NCBI RefSeq assembly: GCF_022406875.1
Contig: NZ_CP023018.1
Span: forward strand, 1,665,214 to 1,729,213
DNA from: Ectothiorhodosinus mongolicus
GTDB lineage: Bacteria > Pseudomonadota > Gammaproteobacteria > Ectothiorhodospirales > Ectothiorhodospiraceae
Length of the DNA: 64,000 bases
Direction: 5' to 3'
Shown piece after piece: positions 56,632 to 64,000 of the stretch. The translations under genes and the position numbers were made by a program. The notes beneath the pieces were generated by a model. The model had not been told where the DNA came from and made no database searches. It worked only from the letters and a program-made list of their open reading frames with translations. How positions within the stretch are numbered: position 1 is the stretch's first letter; every line of letters begins with the position of its first letter.

Positions 56632-56658
56632 GGTCTTGTTCCTGTTTGAAGCAGCGCA

Positions 56659-58449
56659 TTAGTAAACGCGGGCCTTGGGCGGGATGGGTTCCACATCATC
56701 GCTCAGCGTGTACATGTGCACGGGGCGGTAATCAAAGCGCACCTTGCCGGTGGCATCCATCCACGACAAAGTGTGTTTCATCCATTTCTTATCGTCACGC
56801 TCTGTGTAATCTTCACGCGCATGCGCGCCGCGGGATTCGGGGCGATGCAGCGCCGATTCCACGGTAGTGATGGCGCAGCCCAGCAGGTTCTCCAGCTCCA
56901 GCGTTTCGATCAAATCCGAATTCCAGATCAATGACCGGTCATTAACGCGCACATCGCCAAAGCGCTCATAAACCCGCTGCATTTCATCACAGCCCTTTTG
57001 CAGCGTGTCGCCTGTGCGGAACACCGCGGCATAGCGCTGCATGGTTTGTTGCATGTCATCACGGATGCTCGCCGTGCTGCTGCCGCCATCGGCATAGCGC
57101 AAGCGATCTAGGCGCTCCAACGCCGCATCACTGGCGCCCTCAGGCAGAGGCTTCACGCTAGCACCAATATCTTTCACGATCTCAGCCGCGCGAATCGCCG
57201 CAGCGCGGCCAAACACCACCAGATCCAAGAGCGAGTTGGAGCCCAGGCGGTTAGCACCATGCACCGAAACGCAAGCGGCCTCACCAATCGCCATCAAGCC
57301 GGGGACCACATGATCGGGGTTGCCATCTTTGAGTGTGACCACCTCGCCATGATAATTGGTGGGAACGCCGCCCATGTTGTAGTGCACCGTAGGAAGCACC
57401 GGGATCGGGTCTTTGGTGACATCGACGCCAGCAAAAACGCGCGCCGTCTCAGCGATACCCGGGAGGCGCTCGTGGATGACTTCAGGACCCAGATGTTCTA
57501 AGTGCAAATGAATGTGGTCTTGCTTGGCACCGACGCCACGGCCTTCATTGATTTCGATGGTCATCGAACGCGACACCACGTCGCGCGAAGCCAGGTCCTT
57601 GGCATTGGGTGCGTAGCGCTCCATGAAGCGCTCACCCTTGGCATTGGTGAGATAGCCACCCTCGCCGCGCACACCCTCGGTGATCAAACAGCCGGCGCCG
57701 TAGACGCCGGTGGGATGAAACTGCACAAATTCCATGTCTTGCATCGGCAAGCCAGCGCGCAAAGCCATGCCCATGCCGTCGCCAGTACAGGTGTGGGCCG
57801 AGGTGCACGAGAAATAGCTGCGGCCATAACCGCCGGTGGCCAAAACCACCAAATGCGAAGAGAAGCGATGCAGCGTGCCATCCAATAGGTTTAGCGCCAG
57901 AACGCCGCGGCAGGTATCGCCATCCATGATTAAGTCGGTGGCGAAGTACTCGATGAAAAACTCTGCCTGGTGCTTCATGGCCTGTTGGTACAGCGTATGC
58001 AAAATCGCATGCCCCGTGCGGTCCGCAGCGGCGCAAGTACGCTGCGCTGTGCCTTCACCAAAATGCGTGGTCATGCCGCCAAAGGGGCGCTGATAAATTT
58101 TGCCTTCTTCGGTGCGCGAGAACGGCACGCCATAGTGTTCGAGCTCGATAATGGCAGCCGGAGCCTCGCGGCACATGTATTCAATGGCGTCTTGGTCGCC
58201 CAGCCAATCCGACCCTTTAATGGTGTCGTACATATGCCAGCGCCAGTCGTCATCTCCCATATTACCCAAAGCCGCGGAAATGCCGCCCTGAGCGGCGACC
58301 GTGTGGCTGCGGGTCGGGAACACCTTGCTCACACAGGCGGTTTTCAGACCCTTCTCGGCCATACCAAAGGTAGCCCGTAAGCCAGCACCACCGGCACCCA
58401 CGACGATCACGTCATAGTGGTGGTCAATAATCTGATAATTGCCCTTCAT
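56659..58449 (-). CDS. sdhA: Succinate dehydrogenase flavoprotein subunit
   Basis: 596 aa. FAD-binding [19 protein letters not shown], covalent-FAD His motif [17 protein letters not shown], catalytic region [15 protein letters not shown], and C-terminal [14 protein letters not shown]. Oxidises succinate to fumarate. GGGAG precedes the ATG; three bases separate it from sdhD. Confidence 0.97.
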   Translation of the reverse strand: MKGNYQIIDHHYDVIVVGAGGAGLRATFGMAEKGLKTACVSKVFPTRSHTVAAQGGISAALGNMGDDDWRWHMYDTIKGSDWLGDQDAIEYMCREAPAAIIELEHYGVPFSRTEEGKIYQRPFGGMTTHFGEGTAQRTCAAADRTGHAILHTLYQQAMKHQAEFFIEYFATDLIMDGDTCRGVLALNLLDGTLHRFSSHLVVLATGGYGRSYFSCTSAHTCTGDGMGMALRAGLPMQDMEFVQFHPTGVYGAGCLITEGVRGEGGYLTNAKGERFMERYAPNAKDLASRDVVSRSMTIEINEGRGVGAKQDHIHLHLEHLGPEVIHERLPGIAETARVFAGVDVTKDPIPVLPTVHYNMGGVPTNYHGEVVTLKDGNPDHVVPGLMAIGEAACVSVHGANRLGSNSLLDLVVFGRAAAIRAAEIVKDIGASVKPLPEGASDAALERLDRLRYADGGSSTASIRDDMQQTMQRYAAVFRTGDTLQKGCDEMQRVYERFGDVRVNDRSLIWNSDLIETLELENLLGCAITTVESALHRPESRGAHAREDYTERDDKKWMKHTLSWMDATGKVRFDYRPVHMYTLSDDVEPIPPKARVY

Positions 58450-58452
58450 GCA

Positions 58453-58833
58453 TCAGCTCCCAAAGGCGACGCGTAGCACCGCCATGATGCTGGCTAGGGC
58501 CAGCAGTACGGTTAAAAATTTCACCGCGATGACCCCGGCCACCTTCATCGCCTCATGGTGTACATAGTCCTCGACGATGGTGCTCACACCCAGTTGTACA
58601 TGGTGAAACAGCACAGCGATGGTCAATACCATCAACGTTAGGTTCCAAGGCGCCGATACCCAGGTCGCAGCGGCCTCATAACCTTGGCCCGAGACACTGC
58701 CCAAGCCGACCAGCAACCAAAGGCTAAGCGGCAGCATGGCGATCGAACTGATGCGCATCACCCACCAGTGATGCGTGCCATCTTTCGCAGAACCCAGACC
58801 GCGCGCGCGGCCGAGAGGGGATTGCAGACTCAT
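58453..58833 (-). CDS. sdhD: Succinate dehydrogenase membrane anchor SdhD
   Basis: 126 aa. Three hydrophobic helices: ISSIAMLPLSLWLLVGLGSV, LTLMVLTIAVLFHHVQLGVS (heme-ligand His in FHHVQLG) and VIAVKFLTVLLALASIMAVL. The basic N-terminus and VEDYVHHE loop are typical. GGAG lies eight bases before the ATG. Anchors SdhAB with SdhC. Confidence 0.93.
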   Translation of the reverse strand: MSLQSPLGRARGLGSAKDGTHHWWVMRISSIAMLPLSLWLLVGLGSVSGQGYEAAATWVSAPWNLTLMVLTIAVLFHHVQLGVSTIVEDYVHHEAMKVAGVIAVKFLTVLLALASIMAVLRVAFGS

Positions 58834-58845
58834 GAGGAAAACTCC

Positions 58846-59235
58846 TTAAAGCACCACCAGCCAGAACAGGCCGGTGAGGACCACGGTAGCGACCAAAACC
58901 ATCTTGCAGCTGTTATAAACCGCATCAATCGCATAACCCCGCCCGGTATCCCAGACCAGATGTCGCACGCCGGTGGCAAGGTGGTAAAACAAGGACACGG
59001 ACACCAAGAACATCAGTAGGCCACCCAGCCAGCTATGCAATAGGCCTTCGGCCCGGGCAAAGGCCTCAGGACCAGCGGCTAAAGCCAACAGCCAATAAAC
59101 CAAAAAGAGGCTGGCAACGCTCAAAACCACACCAGAGGCGCGATGTCCAAAGGACATCACCATAATCAGATGCGGTTTGTAGATCTGCGCATGGGGTGAC
59201 AGCGGACGATGATCGGTTTGCATAGAAGGATTCAT
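58846..59235 (-). CDS. sdhC: Succinate dehydrogenase cytochrome b556 subunit SdhC
   Basis: 129 aa. RPLSPHAQIYKPHLIMVMSF, the SH-R motif GHRASGVVLS, and the heme-ligand region LFYHLATGVRHLVWD are seen. Three membrane helices. The ATG at 59235 is used; an ATG four codons later (59223) is equally possible. It is preceded by the SdhAF4-like gene by 11 bp. Confidence 0.93.
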   Translation of the reverse strand: MNPSMQTDHRPLSPHAQIYKPHLIMVMSFGHRASGVVLSVASLFLVYWLLALAAGPEAFARAEGLLHSWLGGLLMFLVSVSLFYHLATGVRHLVWDTGRGYAIDAVYNSCKMVLVATVVLTGLFWLVVL

Positions 59236-59246
59236 CCCAAGGGCGA

Positions 59247-59423
59247 TTAAAAGTCACTGCAACGGCCGCGCTGTTCCCAATCGCCGTAGCGTGTGGGTTC
59301 CGGGCCGTCAAAACCACCGATTTCACGAGGCTGATTGCGGGCAGGGCGCTTCCCAGCCGCATTCTGCTTGGGCTGTGCTGGCATTTTGTCCGCATCCGCG
59401 GGCTTGGCCTGCTGTTCACTCAT
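59247..59423 (-). CDS. DUF1674 / SdhAF4-like succinate dehydrogenase assembly factor
   Basis: 58 aa from ATG 59423 (MSEQQAKPADADKM). The conserved block EIGGFDGPEPTRYGDWEQRG ends at CSDF, the DUF1674 (SdhAF4) signature. The eukaryotic homologue binds flavinylated SdhA and protects it during assembly. First gene of sdhCDAB-sdhE in this operon. The preceding 116 bp to pgm hold a CCTGAGT/ACTCAGG stem but no clear promoter. Confidence 0.87.
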   Translation of the reverse strand: MSEQQAKPADADKMPAQPKQNAAGKRPARNQPREIGGFDGPEPTRYGDWEQRGRCSDF

Positions 59424-59539
59424 CCTCAAATTCCGCTATCGTTATGGTTATGTGGCAGTGCATCAAAACACTATTGATAGCAGGTCAGATCGGGTCGCGC
59501 AAGCCTGAGTCTTGATCGAACTCAGGGCAAATATCAGGC

Positions 59540-61660
<2,121 letters not shown>

Positions 61661-61685
61661 GCCGAAACTTTTTTTGCCTTAATTC

Positions 61686-61714
61686 TTGACCAAAGTGATC
61701 AGGTATTGTAGAAC
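61686..61714 (+). promoter_or_regulatory. Promoter and IscR boxes of the second isc operon
   Basis: TTGACC (61686-61691), 17 bp, TAGAAC (61709-61714). The spacer reads AAAGTGATCAGGTAT, resembling the type 1 IscR box and its counterpart at 39221. A second TTTTGATCAGG stretch lies around 61733-61743, so two IscR sites may exist. The -10 is weaker than that of copy 1. Confidence 0.68.
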
Positions 61715-61778
61715 TAGGTTAAATCCTGAGCATTTTGATCAGGAATTCAAACCAACGATACTTGCGAGGCGAAAAAGG

Positions 61779-62261
61779 ATGAGACTGTCAACGAAAAGTC
61801 GCTACGCTGTGACTGCCATGTTGGACTTAGCGATCCACGACCGTATCGGTCCGGTGACTCTGGCAGATATTTCACAGACCCAAGGGATTTCTCTGTCCTA
61901 TTTAGAGCAGCTGTTTGCCAAGTTGCGCCGGCATCGCTTGGTAGAAGGGGTGCGCGGGCCCGGTGGTGGCTATCGTTTGGGCAAACCCTCCAGCCAGATC
62001 ACCATCGCATCGATCATCAACGCGGTGGACGAAAACGTCGAAATGACGCGCTGCGGTGGCAAGGCCAACTGCCAGGAAGGCGAGCGTTGTCTGACCCATG
62101 AACTCTGGGATGAACTCAGCCGGCAGCTGTTTGGTTTCTTGGATGGGATCACGTTGGCAGAATTTGCGAACCGACCCGATGTCTTGGAAGTCGCCCGCCG
62201 CCAGGATTCGCGCATGGGGCGCCGTGATGATGCCCTGATGTTCCGTCGCACCGCTGCTTAA
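61779..62261 (+). CDS. iscR: Fe-S cluster regulator IscR (copy 2)
   Basis: 160 aa from ATG 61779 ([15 protein letters not shown]). Rrf2 fold with wing [12 protein letters not shown] and cluster ligands Cys92, Cys98, Cys104 and His107 all present. Differs widely from copy 1 in the loop after residue 20, around residue 55 and throughout the C-terminal 50 residues. The frame runs upstream to 61686, into the promoter, and is rejected. Followed by iscS2 after 16 bp. Confidence 0.94.
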   Translation: MRLSTKSRYAVTAMLDLAIHDRIGPVTLADISQTQGISLSYLEQLFAKLRRHRLVEGVRGPGGGYRLGKPSSQITIASIINAVDENVEMTRCGGKANCQEGERCLTHELWDELSRQLFGFLDGITLAEFANRPDVLEVARRQDSRMGRRDDALMFRRTAA

Positions 62262-62277
62262 GTTTTAGGAGAGATTC

Positions 62278-63498
62278 ATGAGTATCAAGTTACCGATTTA
62301 TTTGGACTATTCCTCGACCACGCCGATGGACGAGCGTGTGGCCAGGAAGATGAGTGAGTATTTGACGGTGGATGGTTTATTTGGCAATCCGGCCTCGCGC
62401 TCACACAAGTTTGGCTGGGAGTCTGAGGCGGCGGTCGAGGAGGCGCGTGAAGAGGTGGCTGCGTTGGTGAACGCGGATCCGCGCGAGATTATTTGGACCA
62501 GTGGTGCCACCGAAGCCAATAACCTGGCGATCAAAGGCGCTGCGCACTTCTATCATAAGAAGGGCCGTCATATTGTGACCGTTAAGACCGAACACAAAGC
62601 GGTACTGGACTCTACCCGTCAACTCGAGCGCGAAGGCTATGAAGTGACCTACCTGGATCCTGAGCCCAATGGTCTGGTGGATCTGGCTAAGCTTGAGGCG
62701 GCGCTGCGCGATGACACGATCTTGGTGTCGATCATGCATGTGAACAATGAGATCGGCGTGATCCAAGATCTCAACGCCATTGGCACCTTGACCCGCTCCA
62801 AAGGGATTATCTTTCATGTCGATGGGGCGCAGTCCACTGGTAAGGTGGTGATTGATCTTGAGAAGCTGCCGGTAGACCTGATGAGCTTTTCGGCGCACAA
62901 GACCTATGGCCCCAAAGGCATTGGTGCTTTGTATGTACGTAGAAAGCCCCGCGTTCGCCTAGAAGCGCAGATGCACGGCGGCGGCCATGAGCGCGGTTTG
63001 CGCTCGGGCACCTTGGCCACCCACCAGATCGTTGGTATGGGCGAGGCTTTCCGCATTGCCCGTGAAGAGATGGGCACGGAGATGGAGCGCGTCAGAAGTC
63101 TGCGCGATCGTCTGTGGAATGGCCTTAAGGATATGGACGAGGTCTACCTCAATGGCGACTTGGAACAGCGCGTTGCTGGTGCTTTGAACGTCTCGTTCAA
63201 CTTTGTCGAAGGCGAGAGCCTGATCATGGCGCTCAAGGATATCGCCGTATCCTCGGGCTCGGCCTGTACCAGTGCCAGTCTTGAGCCCTCATACGTGCTG
63301 CGCGCCTTGGGCCGTGATGATGAGCTGGCACACAGCTCGATTCGCTTCTCCATTGGCCGCTACACCACGGCTGAAGAGATTGACTACACCATTGATTTGG
63401 TACGCGGCGCCGTTGAGAAGCTGCGTGAGCTGTCCCCGCTGTGGGAGATGCACCAGGAAGGCATCGACCTCAAAACCGTAGAGTGGGTCGCCCACTAA
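62278..63498 (+). CDS. iscS: Cysteine desulfurase IscS (copy 2)
   Basis: 406 aa, the same as copy 1 except Arg23 for Lys23. I count about 16 base differences in 1221 bp, all but one silent or in the start codon (ATG here, GTG there), and a stretch of about 550 bp with none that I see. PLP-Lys and active-site Cys loops are intact. AGGAGA precedes the ATG. The homology to copy 1 begins at the start codon and continues through iscU2. Confidence 0.97.
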   Translation: MSIKLPIYLDYSSTTPMDERVARKMSEYLTVDGLFGNPASRSHKFGWESEAAVEEAREEVAALVNADPREIIWTSGATEANNLAIKGAAHFYHKKGRHIVTVKTEHKAVLDSTRQLEREGYEVTYLDPEPNGLVDLAKLEAALRDDTILVSIMHVNNEIGVIQDLNAIGTLTRSKGIIFHVDGAQSTGKVVIDLEKLPVDLMSFSAHKTYGPKGIGALYVRRKPRVRLEAQMHGGGHERGLRSGTLATHQIVGMGEAFRIAREEMGTEMERVRSLRDRLWNGLKDMDEVYLNGDLEQRVAGALNVSFNFVEGESLIMALKDIAVSSGSACTSASLEPSYVLRALGRDDELAHSSIRFSIGRYTTAEEIDYTIDLVRGAVEKLRELSPLWEMHQEGIDLKTVEWVAH

Positions 63499-63508
63499 CC
63501 CCCCAAAT

Positions 63509-63563
63509 GGGGTCAGACCCCACAGTCAAAAACGGGGTCTGACCCCATTTGGGGTCAGACCCC
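63509..63563. repeat. Three GGGG-N5-CCCC palindromes in the iscS2-iscU2 spacer
   Basis: Cores at 63509-63521 (loop TCAGA), 63534-63546 (TCTGA) and 63551-63563 (TCAGA). The last two are exact reverse complements separated by ATTT and form a 13-bp stem. The first and the flanks match copy 1; the middle does not, so the repeats have changed after duplication. Confidence 0.85.
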
Positions 63564-63589
63564 ACAAATCCGAAGAGGAGAACCAAGAC

Positions 63590-63991
63590 ATGGCATACAG
63601 TAACAAGGTGTTGGACCATTACGAGAACCCGCGCAATGTGGGAGCGATGGACAAGAACGATGCGAGCGTGGGCACTGGTATGGTGGGCGCCCCGGCTTGT
63701 GGTGATGTGATGAAGCTGCAGATTCGGGTGAGCGAGGCGGGCGTGATTGAAGATGCCAAGTTCAAGACCTATGGCTGTGGTTCGGCGATTGCCAGTTCCA
63801 GCTTGTTGACTGAGTGGGTCAAGGGTAAGACCTTGGACGAAGCCGGCAGCATCAAGAACACGCAGATTGCTGAAGAGCTGGCTTTGCCGCCGGTGAAGAT
63901 CCACTGTTCGGTCTTAGCCGAAGACGCGATCAAGGCTGCCATCGACGACTACCGCAAGAAAAACGGCACAGCCGTCAGCGAAGTCGCCTAA
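63590..63991 (+). CDS. iscU: Fe-S scaffold protein IscU (copy 2)
   Basis: 133 aa, identical in amino acids to copy 1, with Cys37, Asp39, Cys63 and Cys106. One silent base change is visible (TTG for CTG in the SSLLTEW region). The window ends nine bases after its stop, in CGTAAAAAC, which matches the beginning of the 104-bp element after copy 1 (GTAAAAA), so a related element probably follows. Whether iscA2-hscBA2 follow is unknown. Confidence 0.97.
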   Translation: MAYSNKVLDHYENPRNVGAMDKNDASVGTGMVGAPACGDVMKLQIRVSEAGVIEDAKFKTYGCGSAIASSSLLTEWVKGKTLDEAGSIKNTQIAEELALPPVKIHCSVLAEDAIKAAIDDYRKKNGTAVSEVA

Positions 63992-64000
63992 CGTAAAAAC

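Overview
The window is a gene-dense stretch (no gene-free gap above about 300 bp) from a purple, bacteriochlorophyll-containing gammaproteobacterium. Chromosomal gene orders typical of Gammaproteobacteria (queA-tgt-yajC-secDF; suhB-trmJ-cysE-iscRSUA-hscBA-fdx-iscX-ndk-rlmN-pilF-rodZ-hisS-yfgM-bamB-der; sdhCDAB-sdhE) flank a photosynthesis gene cluster. The carotenoid genes (crtI, B, C, D, E, F, no crtA) point to the spirilloxanthin branch, and pufLMC encodes a type II reaction centre with a tetraheme cytochrome. An Ectothiorhodospiraceae/Chromatiales-like purple bacterium is my best guess; an aerobic anoxygenic phototroph of the same class is not excluded. Species cannot be named from the sequence alone.

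Layout. 1-4.6 kb: rluB (5' end cut by the window) converging on a minus-strand operon hpnC-hpnD-hpnE-SDR (squalene from farnesyl diphosphate, plus a YciK-like reductase without its catalytic Tyr). 4.8-11.2 kb: bchI-bchD-bchO, then crtI-crtB behind a TGT-N12-ACA motif that fits the PpsR/CrtJ operator. 11.2-13.6 kb (minus): crtD-crtC. 13.7-20.5 kb: crtE-crtF-bchC-bchX-bchY-bchZ with translational overlaps. 20.8-24.4 kb: pufB-pufA-pufL-pufM-pufC, closed by a strong terminator. 24.4-30.2 kb: a PerM-type permease, mfd, a DUF2892 protein, N-carbamoylputrescine amidase and tRNA-Leu(CAA). 30.3-36.7 kb: STAS protein plus acetolactate decarboxylase, then queA-tgt-yajC-secD-secF. 36.8-45 kb: suhB (minus), trmJ, cysE and a full isc operon. 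45-52.8 kb: ndk to der. 52.8-61.2 kb: a 51-aa membrane peptide, ygfZ, zapG, a short YgfX-like gene, an Nfu protein, the sdh operon and phosphoglucomutase. 61.2-64 kb: a DUF1249 gene and the start of a second isc operon (iscR2-iscS2-iscU2), cut by the window end.

Two things stand out. First, the isc operon is duplicated about 22 kb apart in direct orientation. IscU is identical and IscS differs by one residue, yet the IscR proteins are only about 60% identical by eye, which looks like ongoing gene conversion restricted to iscS-iscU. Second, a family of small palindromes with core GGGG-N5-CCCC sits in exactly these loci (iscS/iscU spacers, iscU/iscA spacer) and between convergent crtB and crtC. 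In the iscU-iscA gap five cores are assembled into a 104-bp element with near-perfect 21-bp terminal inverted repeats. It looks like a REP/MITE-type element and is the best candidate here for something not fully described.

Together the genes make isoprenoid pigments, bacteriochlorophyll and the core photosystem, and supply Fe-S clusters (Isc, Nfu, YgfZ) to the nearby consumers: BchX/Y/Z, succinate dehydrogenase and RlmN.
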